From a virus, in the IMG/VR virus record IMGVR_UViG_3300042987_002388, positions 1 to 33,722 of that record: DNA of 33,722 nucleotides; one strand, written 5' to 3'. Made by a program: the position numbers and the translations under genes. Each line of letters starts with the position of its first letter. Position 1 is the stretch's first letter. Of this stretch, positions 12,633 to 21,038 are shown in pieces. The notes beneath the pieces were generated by a model. It ran no database searches. It saw nothing but the letters and a program-made list of their open reading frames with translations, and was not told the origin of the DNA.

Positions 12633-12679
12633 GTTGAACTTGGTGTGCGGTGCCTATCTCCGCTGGAGGCAATGACCAG

Positions 12680-12700
12680 AGCCAGGCATTGCACCTGGCT
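12680..12700 (-). other. stem-loop after a stop codon
   Basis: AGCCAGG and CCTGGCT pair perfectly (7 bp) around a 7-nt loop, between the 59-aa gene ending at 12714 and the membrane peptide at 12632. No U-tract. It could be a diverged member of the spacer hairpins. Confidence 0.5.
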
Positions 12701-12713
12701 TGGGAGCTATCAC

Positions 12714-12893
12714 TCACCTGGCCTGGAGTTGACGCACGAACTTGCGTGCGTTCTGTACTGACATTGTGGTACTGCAGTCATAACCCCTCTGACCCTTGCG
12801 GACCAGTTTGGTGATGCGCGCCATGCCTACTTCCTTGTTAACAACAAAGCAGTACGTGGCCTGCTTTGTTGCAACAGTGCAGAAAATGTCCAT
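12714..12893 (-). CDS. small basic protein
   Basis: A 59-residue leftward frame from ATG 12891-12893 to TGA 12714-12716: MDIFCTVATKQATYCFVVNK, then a basic part EVGMARITKLVRKGQRGYDC and a helical end QNARKFVRQLQAR. The strand-turn-strand followed by a basic helix is compatible with a small nucleic-acid-binding domain. It fills an otherwise empty gap on the coding strand. The leader has no Shine-Dalgarno motif. Confidence 0.68.
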   Translation of the reverse strand: MDIFCTVATKQATYCFVVNKEVGMARITKLVRKGQRGYDCSTTMSVQNARKFVRQLQAR

Positions 12894-13333
12894 GATGAAT
12901 CGAATGCGATGGAGTTAAGTGCGCTACGTTTAAGGTCCAGCTTGACCAAAGGTATAATCAGTCACTGTCTTGTCTGACCTAAAGGATGACGCGGGGCGCC
13001 CCAAACCCATACACGATACGAATTCGTATCAAAACAGGTGTAATATCACCCGCTGCGCGGGGTTAAATCGCTCGGTGTTACATTCATCTTCTCGTTATGT
13101 ATCATTCGCTACATTCCGAGAGTAAATGTTATGCTTCCCTCGCTTCTTCTACGCTCACTATGTTCGCTACCCATCACACCTTTCTTTTTTTTCTATACGT
13201 AATCCGTTTCGCGTAGGGTGTTGAAGAAGGCTCAGATAATTTTTTCCCCTATTTGGGGTCTATACGGGTTTGTTTTTCAAGTAAAACAAAATCTTTGTAC
13301 GGTATTTTCTTGTTTTACCCAAGTTTTGATACC
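12894..13333. other. gene-poor region with palindrome
   Basis: About 440 bases without a convincing gene on either strand; a 72-codon rightward frame at 13218-13436 looks random and crosses the terminator. It contains GC-rich inverted pieces (GGGGCGCCCC at 12993-13002), the perfect palindrome GATACGAATTCGTATC (13015-13030), and an irregular series of TTCGCTAC-like words at 13100-13170. It lies between the terminator of the first leftward gene and the next leftward gene, so it probably holds the promoter for the genes from 12893 down. No -35/-10 pair convinced me. Confidence 0.5.
13015..13030. repeat. 16-bp perfect palindrome, second copy
   Basis: GATACGAATTCGTATC, identical to 11865-11880, and both copies continue with AAA. 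A perfect palindrome of this length repeated 1.1 kb apart is a good candidate for a dimeric protein-binding site or a hairpin element. Confidence 0.7.
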
Positions 13334-13357
13334 AAAAAACCGGGGTAATAGCCCCGG
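13334..13357 (-). terminator. intrinsic terminator, leftward
   Basis: CCGGGG, loop, CCCCGG (13340-13357) with flanking AA/TT extending the stem. On the leftward transcript it is followed directly by six U (plus-strand AAAAAA 13334-13339), 24 bases after the stop of the 70-aa gene. A textbook rho-independent terminator. Confidence 0.85.
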
Positions 13358-13383
13358 TTATGGTCTTTTTTTGGTTTTAAGCA

Positions 13384-13596
13384 TCAACCTTCTTTCTTTC
13401 GTTTATAAGCAAGCGTTACATTCATTGCTTTTTTGAACGAATCTTCATCTGGTAGCTCATAAGCTAATTCTTTTTTAGCAGTAGCTACAAAATCACGCAC
13501 TTCCAGGGAGTCTTGTCCGCTTTTTGCCATGTCTAAAGCCTTATTTTTAATGGCTTCCAGGGCTTCAACTCGTTTTTGCCTGGTACCAGCGTCCAT
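13384..13596 (-). CDS. small charged helical protein
   Basis: A 70-residue protein starting MDAGTRQKRVEALEAIKNKA and ending AYKRKKEG, predicted all-helical, Lys/Glu-rich. It is the first leftward gene next to the divergent late module and has its own terminator, so it may be separately expressed. No DNA-binding motif is clear; a small regulator or virion-associated protein are both possible. Confidence 0.68.
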   Translation of the reverse strand: MDAGTRQKRVEALEAIKNKALDMAKSGQDSLEVRDFVATAKKELAYELPDEDSFKKAMNVTLAYKRKKEG

Positions 13597-13707
13597 TTCT
13601 TGCTTTAGTTCGTTATTCTCTAATAATAAACCCTGTTTCCCTTGGATTTGTCAACAATAGAATGTTGAAAGAACTACCGGTTAACAGATAACAGCAATAA
13701 AACTCAT
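13597..13707. promoter_or_regulatory. divergent promoter region between the two arms
   Basis: 111 bases separate the leftward start at 13596 from the rightward ATG at 13708, so both promoters must lie here or overlap the genes. TTGAAA near 13664 followed about 17 bases later by ATAACA is a weak rightward candidate. No phage-type late promoter sequence was recognised. Confidence 0.4.
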
Positions 13708-16641
13708 ATGGATCCTTTACTTCTTGCAGCTGCTTACGAACAAGAGCGTTTAAAACAGAATCAACAGGCTCAACCTGAGCCTGACTCTTTGCTTGATACG
13801 TTAGGTAAGGTTTCTTTAGGTGCTGGCATCCTTGCTGGCGGCCTTTATGGAGCACGTCGTTTCTTTGCTGGGCCAAAACTTAGTTCTCCTCCAAAATCTG
13901 CTGTTCCTCCCAGCGTTGAAGCTACGGTTCGCCAAGCTGCGTCTGTTCCTCAAGAAGTTGTTCGTCGTCAACAGGTAGATGAGTTTACTCGTCAGGCACG
14001 ATCCGAAAGGATGCCTGGTGTACGTACAGCAGATTTATCACGTACTGTTGCTCAGCCTGGTGCACCAACGGAAGAGGAGCGTCGTCAGGTTTATTCGGCT
14101 GTTGCTTCCAAACCGGAGTCTGAACTTCCGCTTGTTTACCGACCAAAAGGGGGGCATCAAGAAGATGTTTTGATTACGGATCCAAATACTGGTGAGATGT
14201 TTAGGCGAGGTAGAAGTCCTGCATCTTTTGCTGAACTATACATCAGCTTACGCCCAGAATTACGAGGTCAAAAGACAGATCTACCAATTGATCGCACTCC
14301 TGGAACATTTAAAGAATTCAGTCAAAGTGCATCTGGTATAGAACAAGAAGCAGCTAAAGCAATCGACGCTGTCCGTGGTTTTTCCCCACGTCAATACGTT
14401 GAAAGCACGGGATCTTTAGCACCAACAGATCTCACATCTGTACAAGAATCTACTGCACCTCTTCAGCAAGATCAATTTATCAATGCTGTCGAATCTGGCG
14501 AAGATCAACAAACCGGCCGTACCATGCAACGTCTTCAGTCAAACGAAGATCTCGACTTAAGTCAAATTGAACTGCTGGAGGAAATGGCTGAGCGCAGTCG
14601 CTTAGAAAACATGGAGCAAGATGCTCCAATTGATCAAGTGGCTTCTCAGCTTCCCGATGGCTTACCTGTTGATCAAACTGAAGGCTTAAATGTACTGGAT
14701 CTAAAAAATAAACAAACTGTTCGCATAACTCCCAGAGCACTCAGTCAAGAAGAAAACGAAAACGAGATCTTTCGTGAAGCACAAGATTATCTTCGTGGTC
14801 TTGAGGTTGATACCGATTTTGATTACTCGGCTGAAAACAGGCGTCAAGCATTACAAGTTCAAGACCGTATTAAACGTGCACAAGCGCTGCAAAGCCAAGC
14901 AGAGCAAATCCTTGCCGAAGTGCGCGGCGAAGTTGCTCCAGCAATGCAACAACTTTCTCCAGAAGATTTTGCCAAACAGTTCAATCAAAAGTATCGAGAA
15001 GAAGTTAATCCTGAACTGAAGATGGTCGATAACGCTCGTCAGCGTGCTGAGCTACTTGCTTCACAGGCAGATTCATCTGGCGAAGATCTGGAGTCGTTGC
15101 TTCTTGGCGAGTCTTCCCCTATTGATGCAAATATGCAAGGCGGCGCCCTTCGTGGCGGCAAGATTAACGCTACTGGGGACATTGTCTACCAGGATGCAGC
15201 CGGTGCTTATGCATCTGCGGATACAGGCCTAAAAACTCGGCTGGCCCAAGGTAAACAATTTGCAGAACGTGCACGCCTTCTGAATAAACTTAGTTCTGCT
15301 TCTGATGAAGATCTAACTTACCTTGTTGCACAAGGCCAGCAGGCCCGTGCAAACAACCAACCAATTTCTCAAATTGATTCGGATACTTATCGCTTTGCTT
15401 CTCAAGTGCTGCGTGGTCGAGCACTGAAGAACCCAGAGCCCACTCGTCTACAACTTGATGCTTTAGATCGTGCCCGCGCATCGGTTGACGCATCACAACG
15501 GGTTCTGCAAGAAATGCGTAATCCAAGACCCACTCTTGCTCCTGGCCCACAACAAGATGTTGCGCGTGCAATGGAAACCTTACGGCGAGGTATGGAGGTT
15601 GAACCTTCCGAACCGATCCCTGTCTTTCCTTCTGTTCAAGGGATGAGGCTTGGTTTTGTAACTGACATGGATCCAGAGGAGGTTAAGAAACTAACGCCTC
15701 AACAGAAGCTTCAACTTATGGGGCCTGTAGTTAGTGCTTCTGATGTTTACACCGGTGCAGCAGCCGAAGCAGCTGGGCCAGTCATCTTTACAGGTAAAAG
15801 TAAGGCAAATACCGTTATTGCAACCCCTCCTATCACAGGCTCGATCAGGACTTCCACAGGTCGTTATTTAACTCAAGATAATCCTGATGTTCTGGGCACT
15901 GTTTACAACGTTGCTGGTACCCCAGCTAACCGTGCTATTTCCGCACAGGTTGAACAAAACGCACAGGACTTCTTACAGGATGCCATTGCTGGTGGTCTGC
16001 AGCAGAAGTCAGCACGTTCTCCAGGAATTTATGTGACACCTGGTAGTCCTTATGGACCAGCAGCACCTTCTGTTCAGGGGCCACGCATGCCAAACCTGGG
16101 CCTCCCTGGCTTAGAAGCGAGTAAGCGTACTAATTATGCGCAATATCAACCTGGTCGCAGCGTGCCTGTTCCCCGTAGTCCGTTCATTGGAGAAATGGCT
16201 GGGGGTACAGTAGTTGTTGTTCCACCAGAAGGAGCAAGCACTGGAATCCGTCGTGATATTGGTGCACCTTCTGCCAGTATTGATTTAACTCGTCGTGGAA
16301 AAAAATCAAAATATTTTCCTCTGTACGCTGAAAAACAATTTGTTACTAAAATGGAGCCTGCGCCTATTGGTTCTTTGACACAGTCACCAGGTCTTTCTCG
16401 TATTGGCGGTATGACTGAACAAATTGTACAAGGTGCAGGTGGTATTCCTGTTATTCAAGTTACCACTCAAGGTCAAAAAATTGCCTATCCCAGGATGGAT
16501 AAACTGGTGACTGTGCCAGGATATGGAACCAGTGTAGTTACCAATATTCCACGGTATGGTATTGACCCAGGTGCAGAGGATTGGAGAAATGATTTAATGC
16601 GTTCTGCATACCGCCGTGGCGGTCCTATCCGTACGTATTAA
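13708..16641 (+). CDS. large probable virion protein, 977 aa
   Basis: First gene of the rightward module and the longest in the window. Residues 1-26 are Gln/Pro-rich; residues 27-50 form a glycine-rich hydrophobic stretch (LGKVSLGAGILAGGLYGARR). The middle (about 350-480) is charged and helical with coiled-coil character (RRQALQVQDRIKRAQALQSQ). The C-terminal 300 residues are rich in Gly, Pro, Thr and Ser, suggesting extended or beta structure, ending YRRGGPIRTY. No enzyme motif is seen. By position and composition it is a candidate internal or ejected virion protein; I cannot name a family. Confidence 0.75.
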   Translation: MDPLLLAAAYEQERLKQNQQAQPEPDSLLDTLGKVSLGAGILAGGLYGARRFFAGPKLSSPPKSAVPPSVEATVRQAASVPQEVVRRQQVDEFTRQARSERMPGVRTADLSRTVAQPGAPTEEERRQVYSAVASKPESELPLVYRPKGGHQEDVLITDPNTGEMFRRGRSPASFAELYISLRPELRGQKTDLPIDRTPGTFKEFSQSASGIEQEAAKAIDAVRGFSPRQYVESTGSLAPTDLTSVQESTAPLQQDQFINAVESGEDQQTGRTMQRLQSNEDLDLSQIELLEEMAERSRLENMEQDAPIDQVASQLPDGLPVDQTEGLNVLDLKNKQTVRITPRALSQEENENEIFREAQDYLRGLEVDTDFDYSAENRRQALQVQDRIKRAQALQSQAEQILAEVRGEVAPAMQQLSPEDFAKQFNQKYREEVNPELKMVDNARQRAELLASQADSSGEDLESLLLGESSPIDANMQGGALRGGKINATGDIVYQDAAGAYASADTGLKTRLAQGKQFAERARLLNKLSSASDEDLTYLVAQGQQARANNQPISQIDSDTYRFASQVLRGRALKNPEPTRLQLDALDRARASVDASQRVLQEMRNPRPTLAPGPQQDVARAMETLRRGMEVEPSEPIPVFPSVQGMRLGFVTDMDPEEVKKLTPQQKLQLMGPVVSASDVYTGAAAEAAGPVIFTGKSKANTVIATPPITGSIRTSTGRYLTQDNPDVLGTVYNVAGTPANRAISAQVEQNAQDFLQDAIAGGLQQKSARSPGIYVTPGSPYGPAAPSVQGPRMPNLGLPGLEASKRTNYAQYQPGRSVPVPRSPFIGEMAGGTVVVVPPEGASTGIRRDIGAPSASIDLTRRGKKSKYFPLYAEKQFVTKMEPAPIGSLTQSPGLSRIGGMTEQIVQGAGGIPVIQVTTQGQKIAYPRMDKLVTVPGYGTSVVTNIPRYGIDPGAEDWRNDLMRSAYRRGGPIRTY

Positions 16642-16680
16642 TCTCAACCTTGATAAAATTAAAAAACAAAATTTTGCATC

Positions 16681-16905
16681 ATGGCTGAAGACAAGGAAAA
16701 AAAGAAAGACAAAAAGTGGATCCAAGGCATGGACATGAAAGAAGGTGCCTTTACGGCTAAAGCCAAACGTAAAGGTATTACTTCTGCTCAGTTACAGGAA
16801 AATGTTTTGTCTAATCCAGATGATTATGATGAACGTACTGTAAAACAAGCACAGTTACGCAAAACACTGGTTGGTTTGCATACCAAAAAGAAAACTGAAA
16901 GCTAA
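16681..16905 (+). CDS. conserved small basic phage protein
   Basis: A 74-residue basic protein starting MAEDKEKKKDKKWIQGMDMK. The part KEGAFTAKAKRKGITSAQLQ, then DERTVKQAQLRKTLVGL, matches a short helical unit I recall from many phage structural regions (KGAFTAKA...TVKRAQLA-x-T). It may bind DNA or a larger virion protein. Its stop overlaps the next start (TAATG), so the two are translationally coupled. Confidence 0.75.
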   Translation: MAEDKEKKKDKKWIQGMDMKEGAFTAKAKRKGITSAQLQENVLSNPDDYDERTVKQAQLRKTLVGLHTKKKTES

Positions 16906-17540
16906 TGGCAAAAGATGCTCGTCTTGACTTAGGACGTTACGTTACAAACCCGTTTAATCGTTCCACACCTAAGTCAAAGAAACTTGACTTCAACGATCTG
17001 TTTAAAGCAAAACCGGAAACTGGGGATTATCCCTGGAACCCATCAAGGTTTGATCAGAAGGATTTATTAAAGCGTGCAATGACACGCAAACGCACTTTGA
17101 ATCCTGATCTAAACTTTATTGGAAATTCTCCTTTTTTTGATGACAACAAAGAAGTCAACTCATCCTACGAGTTGTTTGAAGGACTAGGTCGTTTTAACCG
17201 TCCGCAAGATTACGATTTTAATGAAGGGCGCCCCTTGACCACAAAACGTCCTCAACAACAACCTGATTTCAATCCCATGTGGATTGAAGCCTACAAATTA
17301 AGTCCTACTTTAAATCCAGGTAAAGCAGCTAAAAATCCAATGCCTCGACTTAAGAATCCAGATCCAAATGGATACCTGATGGCAAAAGCAGAACGACAGG
17401 CTGAGAACGAGGCGGAAGGTAAGACAAGTGTTGCTGACCTTCTGTCACAGGCTTCTTCCTTCAAGGATAAAGTTCAACAAGAACAAAAGCAAGGTGAGGA
17501 AACAATTAGCAAAAACGATACCACAAATAGTATCGATTAA
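16905..17540 (+). CDS. hypothetical virion-module protein, 211 aa
   Basis: A hydrophilic protein, MAKDARLDLGRYVTNPFNRS at the start, with many Pro, Asn, Lys and Phe and few predicted helices until residue 150. The C-terminal 50 residues are helical and charged (AKAERQAENEAEGKTSVADL). Likely extended or partly disordered. Coupled to the previous gene by TAATG. No family is recognised. Confidence 0.7.
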   Translation: MAKDARLDLGRYVTNPFNRSTPKSKKLDFNDLFKAKPETGDYPWNPSRFDQKDLLKRAMTRKRTLNPDLNFIGNSPFFDDNKEVNSSYELFEGLGRFNRPQDYDFNEGRPLTTKRPQQQPDFNPMWIEAYKLSPTLNPGKAAKNPMPRLKNPDPNGYLMAKAERQAENEAEGKTSVADLLSQASSFKDKVQQEQKQGEETISKNDTTNSID

Positions 17541-17577
17541 TTTTGTTGCCTTAGAATAAAACCACGGCAGCAAAACA

Positions 17578-18138
17578 ATGTTAGGTACATTAGGAAAATA
17601 TTTAGCCAGTCAAACTTCTAAGCAGGCAGCTGTATCAGCACTTCCTGGTGCGGGCGTTAATTTTCTTTTGGGTACATTAACAGGTGGCCCTGTTGCTGGC
17701 GCTGCTTATGCTGCAGGTGATTTTCTGCTCAACTATCCTTTAGTTGGTCTGGCAAGAAAGATTGCTCCAGGCACGCCAGGTGGTGTTGCTAATATTGTGA
17801 CAAAAGAAGGTAAACGCATTACCAAAGAAATTCCTTATGCTCCTTCAGCTCTTGAGGGCGGTGTTAATTTTGCTGCCAGTCTTGCCTCCGCACCTTTAGT
17901 TGACATGGTTACAAAAGGTGCTCTATATCCACAAAATCAAGTGGTTGAACCTACTCAGATTTCGCAAGAGCAACAGATTTATCAACAAGCTAAGCAACGC
18001 CAAGATCTTAATCAGCTCTCCACACAAGCTTTATCCCCTGGCACTCAGTTCCAAATGCAAGGTATCGAGCATACCTTTCATTATCCAGGTATTACACTTC
18101 CTCCGGAAATGCTGGAAATGATTCGTATTGCAGAATAA
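17578..18138 (+). CDS. Ala/Gly-rich glycine-zipper protein
   Basis: A 186-residue protein. Residues 10-65 contain small-residue hydrophobic stretches with G-x3-G and A-x3-G spacing (GVNFLLGTLTGGPVAGAAYA), followed by a middle segment with a second such stretch and a Gln-rich helical tail. Such segments can insert into membranes or pack as helical bundles. It lies in a cluster of similar proteins, so an ejected or internal virion protein is a reasonable inference, not a demonstrated function. Confidence 0.72.
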   Translation: MLGTLGKYLASQTSKQAAVSALPGAGVNFLLGTLTGGPVAGAAYAAGDFLLNYPLVGLARKIAPGTPGGVANIVTKEGKRITKEIPYAPSALEGGVNFAASLASAPLVDMVTKGALYPQNQVVEPTQISQEQQIYQQAKQRQDLNQLSTQALSPGTQFQMQGIEHTFHYPGITLPPEMLEMIRIAE

Positions 18139-18142
18139 AATC

Positions 18143-19102
18143 ATGAATATTTTTCAAAAAGCTCAACAAGTTGCATCTGCTTTTAAACAAGGCTTTCAAA
18201 CAGCTGATGAAATTCAACTTGATTTAATCCGCCAACACATGCATGCTGCACCTGTTGAAGGTATCGGCTATGGTCAAAGCATTCTTGGCCCTCAGTTCAA
18301 AAAAGAATTAAAAGAAGCAGGTATTAGTGCTCGTCAAACACCTGCACAATTTCTTGGTGCTTATACTTCCAGGGCTTTAATTGATGTTGCTAATGACGGA
18401 ACCCGTACGTATTGGTGGAGATGGAACCATCCTCTTGCCATCGCACAGCGCGGCGCTGAAATGGGAGTGAACAGTAAAGTTCTCAAATCGCCAACGATGC
18501 GTGCTGCTGTCATGTTGGGAATTGCCACTCCAGCCATTGCTTCAGCTGGTACGTATGACATTACAAATCCAGAAGAGCAGTTTCGTCCTCAAGGTTATAC
18601 TCAAAGTTATTCACCTAAGGGCGCAGAAGATCGCAGGCAGACTGCTCAGCCTGTTCAGGAGATGTTTGAACGTTTCTTTCTTGGGCGTACGGGTGATCCT
18701 CTTAAATACGCAACAGCTAAACAAGAAATTCCAGATCTTACTCCTGAGCGCTATTCTAATTACATGAACTTTTTGTACCAGGACAAAGGATTACTTGGTC
18801 TTGGTATCGTTAAAGGAACAATGGAAAACTTGCAGGGTAATCCTGAAATCAGAATGCTTGGTTACCCAGTTAACGCACCGATGGTCGGTGGTTTTGCTGC
18901 TGGAACTCTTGCTGCAAATGTTGCTGCACGTACTGCTACTAATCCACGACAAAAAGGTGTACGTGCACTTGTTGGCGGCTTGGCTGGCTCTCTCGCTGGC
19001 GTGGGAGCTGGTAACGTCACCAACGAAGTTATTGCTTCTGCTAATCGGCCAAAATTACCAACAGTGCAAGAGTATCAAAACATCACTCCTGATAAAATTT
19101 AA
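18143..19102 (+). CDS. probable virion protein with C-terminal glycine zipper
   Basis: A 319-residue protein starting at ATG 18143 (MNIFQKAQQVASAFKQGFQT); a TTG five codons earlier overlaps the previous gene and is rejected. The N-terminus is an amphipathic helix, and a short hydrophobic part lies near residues 125-140. Residues about 245-305 form a small-residue hydrophobic region (VRALVGGLAGSLAGVGAGNV). Same composition class as its neighbours. Confidence 0.72.
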   Translation: MNIFQKAQQVASAFKQGFQTADEIQLDLIRQHMHAAPVEGIGYGQSILGPQFKKELKEAGISARQTPAQFLGAYTSRALIDVANDGTRTYWWRWNHPLAIAQRGAEMGVNSKVLKSPTMRAAVMLGIATPAIASAGTYDITNPEEQFRPQGYTQSYSPKGAEDRRQTAQPVQEMFERFFLGRTGDPLKYATAKQEIPDLTPERYSNYMNFLYQDKGLLGLGIVKGTMENLQGNPEIRMLGYPVNAPMVGGFAAGTLAANVAARTATNPRQKGVRALVGGLAGSLAGVGAGNVTNEVIASANRPKLPTVQEYQNITPDKI

Positions 19103-19125
19103 GATATAAAGAATAGATTAGTTAG

Positions 19126-19980
19126 ATGGCTTCTCGTGCAGCTACTCCATGGTTAGATGATACAGCCCAGGCTGCACCTACAGCGGCAGGAGGTGCTCCG
19201 TCAACTAGCCCTGATTGGTTTGAGCGAGCAATGAACCGCGTCCGTGGAGTTCGCGAACGCATCAAAGAACAAGTACCAGCCGCACGTGCTTCTATTGAGC
19301 GTGCACCATTAGCCCGTATTGCGGGTCTTGGTACCGCTGGTCTAGTTGCTACTCAGCAGTTACAACAAGGCAATCCTCTCGGTGCAGTTGTAGAAGGCGG
19401 TGGAGCCCTTGCAGGAGGTGCAGTAGCTTCAGCTATGTTCCGAGGAGCGATGGCTGCCCCTGGAGGCCTGGGGATGCTGGCAAGGGTTGGCATCCCTCTG
19501 GCAGGCAGCTTGCTTGGGGGATCTGTTGCAGGTGGTATCACGGGAGCTGTTAAAGCAAAAGCCGATGAACCAGGGGCAGCACCTCTCTATATCCCCGGCA
19601 CCAACATTCCACTTAACCAAGCAGGACAACTTGAAAACTTACGTAATCGAGATCTTGCTTATGAATTAAGGGCCTCCAAATCTAGAGCTGATCAAGATCT
19701 TCAGATCAACCGTCAGTTCATGGCTGATGCCCGGCAAGATGAACAGCTGCGTGCTCAAGCTAATCTTCCAATTTTAGAACGCATTCAGCGTGGTCAGCTG
19801 GTCAATGCACAAGCCATGCTAGCTTCTCAAACAGCAGCTTATCAGCAGATGGGACGTACTGCTGGTATGTTTAAGTTAGCTCAGGGCGCACAAGCTCAAA
19901 CAGGTGAAACATTACGTACTGCAATTAGCCAGAATCCATATTTAGGTGCCACTCTCTCTGCTCCTAATATTTCGTTCTAA
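19126..19980 (+). CDS. Ala/Gly-rich glycine-zipper virion-type protein
   Basis: A 284-residue protein. Residues 60-140 are almost entirely Ala, Gly, Leu and Val with regular small-residue spacing (VEGGGALAGGAVASAMFRGA and IPLAGSLLGGSVAGGITGAV), enough for two to three membrane-compatible helices. The rest is a polar helical region rich in Gln, Arg and Asp. Codons in the zipper use C/G endings more than neighbours. Candidate for a protein that forms a channel during DNA ejection (inference). Confidence 0.74.
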   Translation: MASRAATPWLDDTAQAAPTAAGGAPSTSPDWFERAMNRVRGVRERIKEQVPAARASIERAPLARIAGLGTAGLVATQQLQQGNPLGAVVEGGGALAGGAVASAMFRGAMAAPGGLGMLARVGIPLAGSLLGGSVAGGITGAVKAKADEPGAAPLYIPGTNIPLNQAGQLENLRNRDLAYELRASKSRADQDLQINRQFMADARQDEQLRAQANLPILERIQRGQLVNAQAMLASQTAAYQQMGRTAGMFKLAQGAQAQTGETLRTAISQNPYLGATLSAPNISF

Positions 19981-19982
19981 TC

Positions 19983-20447
19983 ATGACTGATAATAATTTC
20001 ATTCGTGGCTTAAATTTAGGGATGTGGAATCCTTCTGGTATTCCACCTGCTTCTCCGGCTGTAGCGCCAGAGCCAAAGCCGTTTGTTGTTCCATCGGGTG
20101 TCAATCCTGATAATGCTTACACTCTAGAAAAATTATTGCCTACTATCAATCCCGATGAACAGTGGGCCGACGATAAGCGAAGGCTTGATTACATTTTTGA
20201 TTTGAAACGTAAAGAAGCAGCTGAACGTCAAAAACTAGGAGAAGAAAGTACACAGAAGGCTTTACTGTATAAGCAGCTGTATGAGCTGCCAAAAACAATA
20301 ATGTCAGCGTATGCTCTTCCCGCTGCAATCTACGCTCAAGGTGCACAAAGCATTGCAGACATTACCCTTCAAGGTGCCAGGAATCTCGGCTCCATTCCGG
20401 GTTATCAAACTGTAGGAATGAACTATTCCCCGCAAAAGTATTTCTAA
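19983..20447 (+). CDS. hypothetical virion-module protein
   Basis: A 154-residue protein starting MTDNNFIRGLNLGMWNPSGI, with a Pro-rich linker (residues 20-40), a charged helix (DDKRRLDYIFDLKRKEAAER), and a C-terminal part with small-residue helices (PAAIYAQGAQSIADITLQGA). It starts two bases after the previous stop. No family is recognised. Confidence 0.7.
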   Translation: MTDNNFIRGLNLGMWNPSGIPPASPAVAPEPKPFVVPSGVNPDNAYTLEKLLPTINPDEQWADDKRRLDYIFDLKRKEAAERQKLGEESTQKALLYKQLYELPKTIMSAYALPAAIYAQGAQSIADITLQGARNLGSIPGYQTVGMNYSPQKYF

Positions 20448-20463
20448 TACCTAAGGGCTTAAA

Positions 20464-21027
20464 ATGTATACATGGTCAAACACGGCCTCTGTTGGATTTA
20501 AACCAGAGGCCTGGAACACAACTACTGATTTAAGTAAGGGGAGCGGCATGGCATTTCCATGGATGGCGGCAGCAACGATTGGTTCCAGTATTGGTTCCAG
20601 TATCTTTGGCGCCATCGGTGCCAGGAACGCTGCCAATACACAAGCAAATATCGCCAACGCCCAAATGAAGGCGGCGGCAGATCAGCTTAAAAACCAAGTC
20701 TTGCTTTCGCGAGACATGGCAAAATTCCAAATGGGCGGTGAGATTGGTTCTCGTGTCGCTCAAGGTACCTGGATGCCTGATATTGATTTTGGCCGCCAGA
20801 TGGCGGCTAAAAGATTTGAAGCCGGTCCCCTGGGTGAACAACAACTTGCCCTTGGTATGCAAGAAGCACGTCAGCGTCTTGGTTTAGAAGGTTCGGCAGA
20901 AGCAAAAGAAGCCAGTCAACGCGCAAACAGACAGCGATTAAAAGAAGCCCTGGCTCAACGTGAAGGCGCAATGTCAGGCATGTTTGGTAGAATTGTACGA
21001 AGAAATGTCGACGAATTATTTGTATAA
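20464..21027 (+). CDS. probable internal virion/DNA-transfer-type protein
   Basis: A 187-residue protein. Two starts are possible: ATG 20464 (MYTWSNTASVGFKPEAWNTT), after AAGGG, and ATG 20548 (MAFPWMAAATIGSSIGSSIF), after a strong GGGGAG. From residue 29 the protein has a short glycine-zipper segment followed by a long Gln/Ala/Asn-rich helix (ARNAANTQANIANAQMKAAA), the layout of podovirus-type internal or DNA-transfer proteins. Family assignment is by architecture only. Confidence 0.7.
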   Translation: MYTWSNTASVGFKPEAWNTTTDLSKGSGMAFPWMAAATIGSSIGSSIFGAIGARNAANTQANIANAQMKAAADQLKNQVLLSRDMAKFQMGGEIGSRVAQGTWMPDIDFGRQMAAKRFEAGPLGEQQLALGMQEARQRLGLEGSAEAKEASQRANRQRLKEALAQREGAMSGMFGRIVRRNVDELFV

Positions 21028-21038
21028 GGAGTTAAACA

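Noticed and set aside
12942-12958. TTGACC ... TATAAT as a rightward promoter
   Set aside because: The two boxes are only 5 bases apart and no rightward gene follows.
13218-13436. 72-codon rightward frame
   Set aside because: Crosses the leftward terminator and the 3' end of the leftward 70-aa gene; composition looks random.
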